DNA of 64,000 nt, taken from contig OZ038437.1 of NCBI GenBank assembly GCA_964036275.1, forward strand, positions 7,073,804-7,137,803, given 5' to 3'. This document shows, piece by piece, positions 35,838 to 49,141 of this stretch; the first letter of the stretch is position 1, and each line of letters starts with the position of its first letter. Made by a program: the position numbers and the translations under genes. The notes under the pieces are model-generated. The model was not told the DNA's origin and searched no databases. It saw only the letters and a list, made by a program, of their open reading frames with translations. Origin of the DNA: Litoditis marina. Lineage: Eukaryota; Nematoda; Chromadorea; Rhabditida; Rhabditidae.

Positions 35838-36115
35838 TTGTGGACATAATTCGAGACAAAAGGGCACTACTCGTCTTTTTCAGCCAGGCACAAAGTAAAA
35901 GCTATTTGTTGGACATTTTGAATGTGATTTTAAAGCAATGACACAAACTTCAGAAACATTGTCGAACCTCAGTTTGGAACAATTTCAAGAACAGTTCTAT
36001 CCAAATTTATGTCGAACATACAGTCATCGTTTATGTGACAAAATCTGAAAATGGACATTTCAACTTAGTATCAGGTCACGTTATCATGTTGGAACCCAAA
36101 AAACAATATTGAGCG
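35838..36115 (+). repeat. Dispersed repeat M10, copy 1
   Basis: Shares CAGAAACATTGTCG, TTATGTCGAACATA and TATCAGGTCACGTTATCATG in the same order with 37905-38205. An inverted partial copy lies at 12300-12410. Confidence 0.6.
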
Positions 36116-37904
36116 TAATCTTCTACAAGGTTATCTTGAAATCTTTGTCAGTGCATCATTGAAACTTACAGATAGGTTTTTGACGGTATAAAAGTTAAAT
36201 ATTTAAACTTTTTCGTCTGGCTTATAAGACTATATCTGTTTCTGTGAAATTTTATACAAACATTCCTGACAAACGAAAAAGTAACGGGTCAAAAAAAGCC
36301 AAAAATTCTTACCTGTGTAAAACTACAATTTTGGACGGGAGCTCCATATAACGAACATTCGGTTCAACAGGGGGTGGCAGACAGTTCGTTTGCATTTACA
36401 ATGTATGAAACTCGCTGAAAAACAAGTTGAGATGCTCTTCATACAATGCATCGTGCATGAGTTCCAAATTGGATAGCTACAACTCGATGAAACAGTGTTT
36501 TTCTTGCAACCACACTAATACTTTCAAGAATTTTTTTTATTTGTGTTTACCTATTTGGTATTACATTGTTACACAGGTAAGAATTTTTGGTATCAAAATT
36601 TAATTACCTATTTGGGTGGGAATGTTCACAGAACAGGTTAGATGTGAACGTGGCTTTGATTTACATACTTACATATATATTCATTTACCTCGCTTATTCA
36701 CGAGGCGGTGATCTTCATACATACGTGATAAATTGGTTGGGAAGGGTCAAGTACGATCGGTGGTTTGCAGTTTATCATACAATGTATATTACTCTAAGCT
36801 GTGTATAATCAACCAGAAGCTCAATGAAAGTTTTGAAAACGGAAAGTCATTTCTGTGCGAAGTTAAGGCTTCACATAAATTTCTTCGAAAATGGTTGAGT
36901 AATATTTCTCTTACTTGTCCAAATTTGCTCAGAACAGAGAGCATTGATATCTTTTCTGCAGAAATAACCTAGTAAAACGCACCTTCGATTTGAACTACTA
37001 GCTTTGTAGTTGATCTTCCGAATTTATGTCGGAATCTAGTTTCACATTTATAAGTGAGGAGCTGGAATTGAAATTAAACTAAAGAGACGAAAAAAACATT
37101 AAATTTGGGCTACAACATATTCGTATATTTCGATTGTAACAATGTGGATTTCTGAGTTACGTCACAGGTTTCCCGACTATTAGTTTGCATTAACATTGAA
37201 AATCGGTCGGTGAGCTTGAGTAATAGAAATATTTTATGGTTGCTCGAGAGGGCAGGGAGAGAATTTCGGACAATTGTTTGAAATTTCCATTTGCTCGAGA
37301 AGAAAAACAAAAAATGTGAGTCGAGCTGATAATATAGTTGGAAGCCAATGTTTCGCTCAACCCATCATTTCTCTGAGAAAACCACGAGTTGTTCTATTGC
37401 ATTCAATGTATTCTATACAGAAATACCTTCAAAGTTAGATATGACACACCTTCTATTTGGCGTAATTTGACGATTAGTAGTGAAATCCTGATTGGAAATC
37501 CATGGGGTATTATTCTTCCCATGAAAAGGCTGAAAACATTGAATTGTAAATTGGGACAAACTTTGACTTGTAGTTTGATCGGAATAAAGTTTGATCGGAA
37601 TATCAAAATCTTACGGCGGCAGAGTAGTGGTGATAGACTGTAAACTAGGGTTGATAATCAATTCGATTGTTTCAACTGACACCTAGCCTAATCCAGGTAA
37701 CAGCTAGCCTATTCTAGGGAAAAGCTAGCCTATTCTAGGGAAAAGCTAGCATATTCTAGGAAACAACTAGGCTAATAAAGTTAAAAGACAGCCATTTCAT
37801 TTTACCTATAATTCCCTAGATTTAGCCTAGTTTAGCCTCGTAGTTTTCATTCCTGTATTTCGATTTTCGACTTTCGAGTCATTCTGGAATTTCGATTCGA
37901 TTCG

Positions 37905-38205
37905 TGGACATAATTGAAACAAAAAGGTTCTATCCGTCGTTTTCAGCCAGATACAAAGGTGAAGTTTTTTTCGACACTTTGAATTTGATTTCGAATCAGT
38001 GACACAAACTACTGAAAATTCAGAAACATTGTCGTACCTCAACCAATCTTTCGAGAACAGTTTGAAACAATTTCGAATAGTTCTATCCGAATTTATGTCG
38101 AACATATAATCATTGTTTATGCGACTAAATCTGAAAATAGACATTTCGATTCAATATCAGGTCACGTTATCATGCTCAACCCCAGAGAACCCAATATTGA
38201 GTTCA
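37905..38205 (+). repeat. Dispersed repeat M10, copy 2
   Basis: Same order of blocks as copy 1, starting GTGGACATAATT and ending ACCCAATATTGAG. Differences from copy 1 are spread evenly. Confidence 0.6.
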
Positions 38206-38319
38206 ACCTTTACCCTTGAAGTAAATTTCATAAATCAAAAACCTATCTGTAAGTTTCTATGTTTACTGAGAATGATAACAAGATTACGCCTTGAACATAC
38301 ATGCTGCTGCAAACAAGTC

Positions 38320-39138
38320 CTATTTAATAAATACTTTGCCTTTTTTGCAAGGATTGCGCCGGCCTACACATCTGTACAACACAAGCGACAAATAGATCAC
38401 TGTTAATCCTAATATACCCACGAATATCAAAACTACGTAGTGTATGACCTTTTCAACAAATGATTTCACGGTTTTCCACGTCTGGAACATACCCAACAAA
38501 TCACCCTGTTCCTCCTGTTTTATGTCTTGAGCAGCAATTTGACGGGTTCGATGGATGTCAAGACGGTACTCATCTTCTTGGGTTCCAATGCGCACTCTCA
38601 ACTCGTCTAGTTCTCGCTCCATCTGGTCGCTCAGATTCCGCTAAAAGTTCGTGCTATCTATACAAAACTCTGTTTTTCTGAAGAAATTTAACTAGTGTTT
38701 AAGAGTAAAACCAACAGAGATAATGTATACACAATGCTCGTGCAGTGATCATTGAATAGTCAATGTTAACTGTATCATTTATCTTGTGTTTGGTTTGAGC
38801 AAATGTAATCCAACAATCAAGATATTATTTCAGGCACTTTCTATAGAGAGTAACACCAAACAGTTGAACTCAAGACAGTCCAATCTTATTTGCACGATTA
38901 TAAACTTAAACTCAACAACAGTCTAATCTTATTTGCCCGATAATCCAGACACTCACCACATTGAGCATCGAAAAGGCCTCATTCTGCAAGTGAGGAGTTG
39001 GATAGAGCTTCAATTCCCTGCTGTGTGATGTAGTGCTACGGAGACGACGTTGACTTACCCTTTGACCAGTCTCGTTTTGGTTATACCCTCTTTTCCATTG
39101 ACGAGCATAACCTGAATATTGTAGATTTGAAACAACTT
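38320..39138 (-). CDS. 3' exons of a tail-anchored coiled-coil membrane protein
   Basis: Exons on the minus strand: 39138-39059, a 27-nt micro-exon 38983-38957 (NEAFSMLNV), and 38640-38320 with the stop. GT-AG borders are canonical (GTAAGT, GTGAGT) and all join in frame. The last exon has a charged helix (RNLSDQMERELDELRVRIGT) suited to a coiled coil, then one membrane segment (YVVLIFVGILGLTVIYLSLV) and a short basic tail (RRNPCKKGKVFIK). This suits a membrane-anchored protein with most of its mass on the N-terminal side. A possible upstream exon near 39250-39356 reads like one leucine-rich repeat (LRGLEMSHNDLPSI) but does not join in frame with the exon below. The family is not recognised. 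Confidence 0.55.
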
Positions 39139-39423
39139 CTGAAATAGATTACGCTTGAGGTTTTTACATTTTGTCGAATCAGTGTGAGAAATCTGAACCA
39201 CTTTTAGACGTAAATGGAAGAAAAGGGAAAAATCGTACTTGTTCAAATTATTTCATATAGAAAAGTGCCGGATCAACTTTGTTCTCCGTGAAAAGAGCTG
39301 AAATGGACGGTAGATCATTATGCGACATCTCCAGACCTCTGAGACATTCCGTCAGTCTGAAAAACACCGAACTGAGGTTTCTCTGAAGTGGTTTGTAGTC
39401 CGGAAAGTGTGTTTCGGCGACCA

Positions 39424-39648
39424 ATTACACAAGCAACCGGGTTGCATTTGTAAAGAAAGTTCGGTTGCTTTTCAACTGCAACCAAAGCAACCAAATTGCT
39501 TTAAAAACAGGAAAATGTCCAAACATTTTTCACAAACAAAGAGTGTTTGGTTGCGTTCGGAAGACAACTGAAAGCAACCAAATTTTCTTTACACATTCAA
39601 CCCGGTTGCATTTTGGTTGCATGCAACCTGGTTGCATGTAAAAACCGC
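39424..39648. mobile_element. Palindromic element M1 (GCAACC family), copy 2
   Basis: Begins AAGCAACCGGGTTGCATTTG and ends GCATGCAACCTGGTTGCATG, with inverted GGTTGC/GCAACC blocks throughout, as in 11461-11710. Confidence 0.6.
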
Positions 39649-39649
39649 C

Positions 39650-42600
39650 TGTTTCAGCTGGAACCTGTCGTTACCTGAGCGTCCAACGGGCGTTTTCGTT
39701 GGTGTAATCTCCGAGTTATTCCAACCTTCTTTCCACGTCTTCGAAAAACCTTTGCTGTTGTTTAGCAGTTGTTCCCTATAAGTAGCTAATACTAATTTCA
39801 GCCTCGTTTCTCATTTGATGTCACTAAGAAGTCACTGTGCTCACTCTATCAGTTACGTTTCTGAAGATAAAAAAGTCAAAAAATCGAAAAACCGAGAATG
39901 TGAAGTTGTGGAGAAATGAACAAAAACCTTGATCCGTCTTCTACTAAATGAAACAGTGCATTACTCCAATTAGAAGTCACTTATCGAATGTAGCAAATGC
40001 AGTTCACTGCCTGACTGAGTACTAATATCTAAGCTATAAACACCAGTTTTCGTCAACAATTAGGATTTCAAACTACAAACATCTTAAACTACACATTTCT
40101 AAAATCCCAGAAATGGTTTCACCTTCCAAGCTAATCTGAGTCGCTCAACACTCGTTTCTGATGAATTCGCCGAGAGTGAGCTGTCCGAAGTTGTTTTCCG
40201 GTAGAACAACTTCTATGCGAAAAACGAATCGAGCTGTGCATCTTTTCGGATTGGCAAAACTAAACTTAGCATACTACAACACAATCACGAATTCGAGAGT
40301 AGACGTTCTATTTTCATACTACATGACTCACTGTCATATGCTATGAATCAACAACAACAACAAACAACTCAATTGAATAGAAAAAAATCTCAAGTGGTGC
40401 AACAATTCTGAACAGTTTTTGGCGGCCACTAGCAATTTTCCAATTGGAATTTTAGTTTGAGTCATTGTCATATATGTCATGTTTTCTCTGAGTGAAACGT
40501 TAGAAAAATGCGTTGTCAGAACGGAAGAATTTAGGATAGAAAACAGCAGGTGAATGAAACTAACGAAAACACATCGCGGAAATCGAAAAATATGTTGAGT
40601 CAATATGAGAATTCCCAAAGTATATTACAATGAGCTCACCTTGCCTGCCTGTTTTCTTCGCGGAAGATTCGTTCTTTTTTCAATGGAGATTTGAGCTTTT
40701 CGAAAGCTCAAACTACAAACAGGACACTTAGCCAACGAGGAACCAATTGGAATTCACTGAGAACTGGACAAATACTCAATCCACAAAATGTTTGAATGAA
40801 AAAGAAACACAATTTTTTTCTCACGGGTGATCAACTGGTCAAGTAGTAAGTAGCAAGTGAACAATTAAAATCTGTGAGTAACGAGAATAAATTCCATTAA
40901 TCAAAACAGATAACAAGTAGGCTGAGAGTGTGAGAACCGGAAAATGCTTTCCGTTTAAGTTAATCTACCATACTAGCCCATACACTGCGTGTAAGCAACT
41001 ACGTGTTCGTTTTTGACGTGTGTGCTTTGAGTAATGACGCGGACTGTTTGACTGTTGGTGACAGGAACAGAAAAAGCATTGACTCACCATACTTTGCTAG
41101 AACAGTGCAATAATAACACTCGATGGAAGAATATATGTCTCTCGTTCCATTCATAAGACAAGCATGAAGGTGAAAGTATTCAGGATAGCAAAGTGAGCAT
41201 GATGCTCAACATGTTCTGAACAAATGATAAAATTACATATCCACAAAATGAGTCAATCAACCAGTGAGCTAACAAGAGCAGTGTTCTGACGGGAACACTG
41301 TGTATAAATTGTTGGAAAATGCCGAAGAAAATGTCAGAAATTGGTGTCCAAACACATATGATAAAATGTTATCATACAATTTTGACAACTTGTGAACGAA
41401 TATGGGCTAATATGTACTGATATTTGGCGATTCACTGTTAAAACTATCACTCTAATCGGTAGTGAATACTTTTTATTGTTTTACTTGTCCAGAATGCTTT
41501 CATAATTTTATGTATGACATTAGTAAATCGAGGAAAGTTGACAACGTCTTAGTAGCAGTGTGAACAAAAGATGCAATAGGACCATCTAATCTAGCAGTCG
41601 ACCTGTTGGCATTTACTGCGGCGGGGTCAATCGGAAAATGCTGATGGGGTTTCCGATCAACTCCCACATTGTGCTCTGAGGAACAATGCCGAATTACCTT
41701 TAAAGGCGCCGTCAAAGATGTGAATTAATGGTAATCTGAACAATGATACAATAAACCGACAGTGTCATGTGAAACATTGGAGTAGAAGACAAAGTCTGCA
41801 GTTAACAATTTTTCTTTTTTGAGACATTTCAATGACAAATTCAAAATAAATCTGATTAACTGTGAGATCAGAGAAATATTTCGTGTGAGTCCAAGCCTTA
41901 CTGAATTCCAATATTTATGTTTACGACCCCTAAACACATGATTACCTTCCGTCATTCCCACTGAGAATTTGGCAAACGGCCAAAAATTTATTTTGTTCAC
42001 CATGATAATTATTTTCTGGTAACTTTCTGTCCGCGGTTATTTATTATCGAAACAATACCTAGCATGCTTGATCTAATGATGAAGCATCCGAAAATCTTGA
42101 CACGATAGCGGAGGCTGTCAGTGGCGAAAAAAATACGACCTGTTTTCATAAAAATAGAAAAATCGAGTATGTTCACCACATTTTTAGATTTTTCACAAGG
42201 ACCCACCCCTACAGGTTACACCTGTCAATCAGCCAAGCCGTGGTCAGTTGCCCAAGCCAAATAATAGTATAGCGATTATGTTATAATACAGCTTGTCATA
42301 TTTTTTACGGCGTGAGCTATTGCGAGGGAGGGCATTTTATCCGGTCTTTTATGAATTGATCTGACTTCTACTTTCCTTGAGTATGACCATTCTATTTGTC
42401 ATCATGACTTGGTCTCATAGTGAAGTCGCGACATCAGTGCACATTGTTTCAGTGCCTCAATTCGGAATGGTTTGTGCAAACTTATTATTTCACCTATTGA
42501 ACCAGTTTACACTGTTTGACTGATTGAGAATTTTCTTCATTATCTCGCCTTCCCCTGATGTTTTTCTTTGTCATCCACTCCTTATGCCGTTCTCACACGT

Positions 42601-43300
42601 GTCGTGTCCCGAAGAGCGGAGAGATGGTGCCCGGAACTGGGCTGCGGTTGTGCCTTCTATTTGACACACAACTAATAAACTCTATTCATTCACCCTGAAC
42701 TTGTAGATTATATAATATGACCAACAATTGATATTATCTTACGTCAGAAGGCGTCTGGGGGGCCAAATTTCACCGAAGCGAACGGGTACAAAAATAATAA
42801 CTGCCAGTCTGATCAGCTGGTGGCAACGTTATTTCACACGCCATTTAAATCATTACTTTACGAGTAGAAGTATAAAGAACACGTGTTCTAAACAATAATA
42901 TGATTTTGATACATTTGGTTTCGAACACTCTCTCAACATCGAGATCCCCATATTTCAGATGCGTTTGTCTTTTCCTTATACGAAAGGGCTACCGGACAGT
43001 TTCAAACATCAACATCATCAGTGCCTAAAACACTGGATATTATCGGTACATATATGACCGATGACAGTCAATCAACGAAATTCGAGCACCTGTCAAAGGT
43101 AATAAATGTTTTTTTTTCTCCGTTACGCAGGTTTTTGTTTTTTTGATGTACGTCTCCACCAGAGATTTCATGGATTTCCCGCTGGTGAAGCCCGTAAATT
43201 AAGAGAGAAAAACATTTCATTCCAGCTCGAAAGTAACTATAAACAAAAATTTTCTCGCTGAAACCGGAAAAAAACTTCAAGAAGTTCAATCGCGAACATA
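39650..43300. other. No firmly supported gene
   Basis: On the minus strand, good acceptor/donor pairs bound short open stretches at about 39676-39777 and ending at 40641 (GAAAACAGGCAGGCAAG then GTGAGC). They may be 5' exons of the 38320-39138 gene, but frames could not be verified. The rest shows no gene. Confidence 0.35.
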
Positions 43301-43308
43301 ATGAAATT

Positions 43309-43484
43309 GAGAACGTATGCTGGACGATTTTGGCGCCTCCACCCCATCCTGCTTTTTTTCAAATAGACGCTATTTCTCTGCTATAACAACCCGCCGGGAT
43401 GTAAGATACTATAAATAGTGGGGCAAAGCGAGAGACGCAGAATGAGATGAAGATGCTGGGATCTTCTTACATACGTACTCCGAT
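43309..43484. mobile_element. Palindromic element M3, copy 3
   Basis: Begins GAGAACGTATGCTGGACGAT and ends GGGATCTTCTTACATACGTA, with the internal CCGCCGGGATGTAAGA shared with the copy at 53604. Confidence 0.6.
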
Positions 43485-43489
43485 GGGGT

Positions 43490-43801
43490 TTGTTGAAACA
43501 ATCAAGAATGGTAATTACTACATATGGTGCTGTTTCAGTGGTCCTTCGGCACAACGGGCAAACCTCCGCTGTAGAGTGGAATGGCGAGACAGTGGCAGGT
43601 GCAATCCAAGTGCCCCGTGTAAGACTTATTGCCACCTCGGTTAAGGCATGTGTTTCGAAACCAATCCTAAGATTTATAGAAGATGTAGAAAGACTTGAAA
43701 ATCTGAATTCATTCGGCTTCCTACCTGGCATACTGAGAGATACCATTTTTGAAATCTGCGTGCACGGTTCGCTAAAATCTACTGTGACCCCACTATCGTA
43801 G
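43490..43801 (+). CDS. Possible exon of unknown gene
   Basis: An open frame follows a TGTTTCAG acceptor at about 43540 and encodes a hydrophilic stretch (NGQTSAVEWNGETVAGAIQV ... LENLNSFGFLPGILRDTIFE) to a stop at 43801. Composition looks coding-like, but it adjoins an M3 element and no partner exon was identified. It could be a fossil of a mobile element. Confidence 0.2.
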   Translation: MLKQSRMVITTYGAVSVVLRHNGQTSAVEWNGETVAGAIQVPRVRLIATSVKACVSKPILRFIEDVERLENLNSFGFLPGILRDTIFEICVHGSLKSTVTPLS

Positions 43802-44786
43802 ACAACTGAAACGTTGCAGGACACAGGTTCAATGTTCAGACACTACTTATATCCATCCTTTCCACCACTAAACTGGTCGTTTTCCCTCACAATACTGTGC
43901 TTAGACGAAAACCAACATCTTTTAGCTAATCTGCGTAACTTTCCGTGCCAGAACTCGCACCTCCTTCTGTGACCTATTTGAATGAATGAAGTTATCTGTA
44001 CCAGTGTTCATATATGCTTTCAATCAAAAGTTCATAACAACGACGAGAGGGAAAACAGATAATAAAAATGTCAGACCCTCACATTTTAAGGAAAGTTTCT
44101 CTCCAATCTCGACGTTCGAGTGATGATTTTGACTAAAAAGGTGATGAAAAACAATTTGAAAAAATAAACAAAGTTCAGTTGTGCATCTTGCTCTGGTTAT
44201 CGATAAAACGATCCCTTAGAAAACAGAATGCAAATCATAGATTAGAAAAAATAACTCGTATGTGCGAAAAAATGGTTCAAAATAACTGAATTGGCCAGAG
44301 TATACTGAACGTCTTCAGTGTACGATCGCCGATAGTAGTGAATTTCGGCAGAGCTGATGTTCGTATAATAATGTTTTTTATGCTTGCCTATTTGTTTATT
44401 ATGTTTGACTTTTTGAGTCATAGTTGTTGAGGGCAACATGAGAGACATGAATAAATGTTTGAACGTTTTATTGGTCAGAACCTGTTTTTCTTCACCTCAT
44501 GATCTTGAATTTTCTGACCCCAAACACCCTGTCTGAGCTTGCAGTTCTGAACACTTAATTAGAAAAAATGATTGTTCTATTTGTTTTATGTTTTTTTGTT
44601 ATTATATATATGTTATGGCTTCATTGATTACACTTTTTATTTTGTGCCACGTGTTCCAAATAAAGTTTGGTGTTCACAAAAAATGCATTAAATGGTTCAA
44701 AAAGTTGATTGTTCTATCATGGACCACTTCGGAGTGTACTTAGGTACATAGGGTGAATGACAAAAAGACAATGACTTAAACGGGCA

Positions 44787-45239
44787 GTGTATGTTTCCAT
44801 TTTTCCGGAACCTGCTCACAGTCTACGGTTTTTCGTGCGAGCCACCCCTGCGGAAAAAAACGCAGGAATTTCCAGGATTTTCCTGAACGGCTGCCTGGAA
44901 AACCCGGAAAACAGAAACGAACCTATAACTTTCCCTCGCGTTTACTGGAGAGGGCGAAAGCTGCGGTTGGTCAGGTTTATGAACGGGAAAATTCTTGAAA
45001 ATCATGGAAAGTTCTTGATTTTTCGAAGTTATCAAGAGAGTGCTCACACGTTATCACACGTTTTCCACGCTTTTCCCATTCACGTGCGGTATTTTGTGAA
45101 GAGAGAAAGCCATTCGTCCCCTGTCGCCACTCATAGTTGTCCCATCAAATTTATTCATGACGGACGAAAATGGAGATGTAAAAAAATTTCTTCACCTGTT
45201 TTTTTTTCCACTCTCATTCTATTTTTAAACTCAGCATAA
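44787..45239 (+). other. Open frame of doubtful status
   Basis: A 150-codon open frame with no recognisable domain. The DNA is rich in GGAAAATTC/GAATTTCC-like words resembling decayed repeat. Listed because of its length only. Confidence 0.15.
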
Positions 45240-45476
45240 CTTTCGTGGTGTATTCTGTGCAGTCTTTAAGGAACATTTTTCTCCAAGTGAGTGTTTCAGA
45301 TTTGTTACTCGTTGATACTCAACCCGTTTGTCGTTGATACTCAACCCGTTTGTTCATGCTGGTTGGTTTCTATTGTATTGTAAATGTAGTTAATTTAAAA
45401 TAGAGTTTTATTGTAACATGTAAAAATTAGTTGATCTAGTATTTAAGTAATGTTTTACTAATTGAATTTATTTGTA

Positions 45477-45562
45477 CTGGGTCAGTGGCTTATCTTCTGA
45501 TGAGGCCTCGACCACTGATCCTAAGACATAATAAAGGTGTTGAGGCCGAAACGATGTACTTT
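45477..45562 (+). ncRNA. Hammerhead-like / nested hairpin RNA motif, copy 2
   Basis: CTGATGAGGCCTC is matched further on by GAGGCCGAAACG, i.e. the CUGAUGA core, a six-pair stem II and GAAAC of a hammerhead. Upstream GGGTC supplies a possible GUC site. GGGTCAGTGG can instead pair with CCACTGATCC in the stem II loop, and the same nested arrangement occurs in copy 1. Stem I is weak. The two copies share architecture but little sequence. Confidence 0.3.
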
Positions 45563-46535
45563 ATTTTAAACTTAGTTATTATACTTTTTAATTCATTTAT
45601 TATTTTATTTAATAACTTCATCCTCATTAATTTGATTTGATTTAACCTATTTTTGCTTATTTAAATGCCAATTGACAAGATCTGCCCCTCATAATATGCG
45701 TTTGATAGTTTCTGCACACAATTCCGTTTTTATCTTTCCAAATAATAGTATCAGTGTAATTTTCTAAGCATATATGATGAAGATACAGTTTCTCTAGTTT
45801 TTACCTTTGAATGAATTATTTGAACCAATATTCTGACGTTTGCCATAAGTTTAATACACGTTTGCACGTAGAGAATTTTGTAAGTGTAGTTATGGGATCC
45901 AATTTACCACTTTGTACGTGAGAAAAATATACGTATACGTAAAATATATGTAAAAATATACGTGAGAAAAATATCACTTTTACAGAGATCAAGGAACCTG
46001 GTCTGCGATAGTTCTGTGCCAGCCTTGCCTTGGAAACACCAGGCGGATATGAAGCAGCGGCTAGAGCTAAGGTTGGTTGTTTTTCTTAGGATGATTTCAG
46101 CTCGGAAACTTTACAGTAAAAAAATGAATATTGTAGTTTATTTGTATTCTTAGAAAAATTTACCCAGCTTTTATCTTTGCTTCAGAAACTTCACGCGAAA
46201 TCTAACATCTAATCTCATCCCTGCATTGTGAATTCTCTACAGTTCATATAGTTTCTACTGAAACTCTTACAATAAGTATTTGCGCTCTTCAATACTGTAG
46301 CATCGAGGTTGGCTATAGTCTGAAGCCTAATTTTTTCTGCCAATTATCATTCATGAATATGATTTTTATGTTGCCTCCTTCGTGTTATTCAATTACGTTC
46401 CGATACCTGATCAAAAGTAGTACTTTCATTAATTCTCAAATACAGGGATCTTCTAAACATGCTCCTGTAGTGTATGTCACCTCACTGTGATTTTAGTGTG
46501 ATCTCCTTGCTCTTCGGCTAAAATTTCGAAATATT

Positions 46536-46705
46536 GGCGGGGTAGCAATCCCTCAAAAACTCATGAGCTATTAGCATGAGCTTCTCATGATATTCTATTG
46601 ATTGATATGCTACAACATTGAGAGTTCACGAGTAGCTCATGAGGTATCTCATGAGAAACTCATATGAACTTCTCGTGCGATTGGAGGGATTGCTACGCCG
46701 CCTGG
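46536..46705. mobile_element. Palindromic element M4 (CTCATGAG), copy 1
   Basis: Ends GGTAGCAATCCCTC and GAGGGATTGCTACGCCGCC are inverse, and the interior is rich in CTCATGAG palindromes. It lies in an intron of lectin copy B just before exon 46763. A second copy lies at 55838-56023. Confidence 0.65.
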
Positions 46706-47212
46706 TGTGTTTGACATCAACTACAGAAAAAGTTCAATCGCTCCCTAAAAATGACCTTTCAGGACGGATACTGCGAGCAAAAGTTCATTTTGAGACTCGA
46801 TTCCGACTCAGAGGCCAAAGATCATTGTCGATACATTGCGCCTTACTCCGTGAAGTTGGCGAAAAGAGAAAACGACACTGTCACCTGTCAATGGGGTAAG
46901 ACTTGTTTTGAACCGAGTGTTGATGTTTTCATGTCAATCACCACGTTTTTGACGAATTTTCGCAGCCAGCAAATATGTTCATCGTTTCTGCCTCAGTCTG
47001 ATTGCTCATTTTCGATATTAGTTTTGTCGGGAAAATTATCTTCCTCCACTGGCGGTCCCTCACAAATCTCATGAGATGGCTCATGAGCTATTCCTCTATT
47101 CACCTAGACTATTAATTTAGGGTTTAATATACGCTATTGAAATGAAAAACGAAACGAAACATGAGGAAGTGAAACCACCATCATACCAAGGCTCATATAA
47201 CGTTTTTCGCAA

Positions 47213-47330
47213 AGAAGGACGATTATGTGGTCCAATCTGAACGCTTCAGTCCTTTAAACTGCTATACATTTTTCAATTGCAGTTTAAAGGACTGTTGACA
47301 CGGGATTGGTCCACATAATCGTCCCACTTT
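47213..47330. mobile_element. Palindromic element M2, copy 1
   Basis: About 118 bp with arms AGGACGATTATGTGGTCCAA and GGTCCACATAATCGTCC. The centre has CTTTAAACTG and GCAGTTTAAAGGAC inverted. It lies in an intron of lectin copy B and is absent from gene A. Confidence 0.75.
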
Positions 47331-49141
47331 AACGAGACTCGTTCTGTATGAAAACTATACTTTCAGTTTGTCTTACCGACAAAAATGTTATCGACAAAAA
47401 CAGTATTCACCGCATTTGATTTGGATTCATAATGAAGTTCAAAACAGTGTTCGAGAAATTGAAGTTTCTATCAGCAAATGCATCGGGAAGTTTGAGTATG
47501 TACTACCTATAGATTCTCTAGAAGACTAAGTTTTCTCTTAGTTGAGACTCATACAGTATGATACTAAAACGTTTGCTGTAATTTTGTAAGAGTTGTTGGG
47601 CAGTAATTCAGTACAAATATCTTCTTTTCCAGAATCCACGACCACCTGTACCAATCCCTACGATGCTCTGATCAAAGATCAGTGCTACCACATGGGATAT
47701 GAAGTGGAATTCGCCAAGGCTGCAAGCTCTTGTAAAAGAGGATCTGTTCTGCACAAGGTCAAAGATCCCAAAGAGGCTCGCTGGATTTCTGGTCAGTTCG
47801 TTTTTTATTCGAGTGTTTTCACTCAAGTTATAATTTGTGAAAGTCCAATCATTTCTCGAAACACTTCAAAAATTAAATTTAAATTCTTTCTTTATTTCGC
47901 GAAATCAAATCAGTTCAATACCAGTTCTAATCAGTTCTTCAAAATCTCGGAACTTCAATTTCAATTCTTCATCCACCCTAGTAATTCTACCTTGAACCTA
48001 ATCTATTTTCAGAGATGATGAACGTACAAGCACCGCTCTGGGTCGCCAATTCCATCCACTCCACAAGTTACGATATGAGATATGACGGTGAATTTAACGA
48101 ATTTCAATGTTTCTGACAGATATAGTGTACAGTGTGATAAGGGAACTGTAAGTGTGTTTCAATCATTTTTCGTATTTGATTCGTTTGCCTACGATGAAGT
48201 GTATTCTGACATTCGACAATGTTCAAGTATATCGTCAGTCAACTCACGTGAAACATGCTAAACACAGCGGAACTCAAAAACTTGCAATGGCAAAGTGCGT
48301 GATGTCTCATTAGAATACTAACTTCACGTGACTATTTAATTAACTTATAGTATAACAGTTATTGAAACGTTTGAGTGTGTACTGTAGGATGCTCGGTAGG
48401 AATCACCTCACCTGTTCAAAGATTTCACTAGAACAGCAGTCTATAATTTCTTTCACAGCAGAAGCCGTATTCATGAAATATCAGTGGTTTCTTCAGGGAG
48501 ATTTTGTTACAGAGAAAGTCTGGACGTCCACGAAGGTACAGCTAGGTACAAGCGACGACTTCGAGCCGAAGAAGGCAACCAACGAGCGGAGAGCTCTGCT
48601 GCCTCGTTTCAACGACCTTCACCAAATCCATGCGGGCAAAATCGTCGCGGCCGATAGTTCGGTGAAATTGAGGGCACTCTGCTCTCGACCGGCTGGTTGG
48701 TACGGAAGAAAATCACCGACGGCCACCACAAGTTCCAACACAACTTCGACCACCCGCAGACCATCCACAACTATGACCACACGTAAGCCGACCACCTACT
48801 CAGAAACCAAAGACTACCGAAGATCGGGCAGATGGTAGTAACTGGTTTTGTTCCCTGTAGGGATTCGATGTGATGTATTATTGTTTGTATGCAACATAAC
48901 ATGGATAAACATGGAGTGGAGTGAGAAAGTTAATTTAAAGTCTCTAAAGTAGTAACCAAAAGAAATGAAAAATTGGGTAAACAGCTGGAACAAGTATCTG
49001 CAAAATTGTGTTTTCTAAAATACATATCTAAAACACGGACAAAATATATCGAAAACACCCCCGACTAGCAGGTTATCAGCTGAGTATTTTCCTTACATAT
49101 TGAGATTAGAAGCCTTGCCTCTATTCTAGAGATTAGAGTCA

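Larger units (their letters stand above)
35100..38310. other. No supported gene; dispersed repeats
   Basis: Contains two copies of repeat M10 (35838-36115 and 37905-38205) and a short cluster of CTAGCCTATTCTAGGGAAAA repeats (37680-37770). Open frames here are short and motif-free. Confidence 0.45.
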
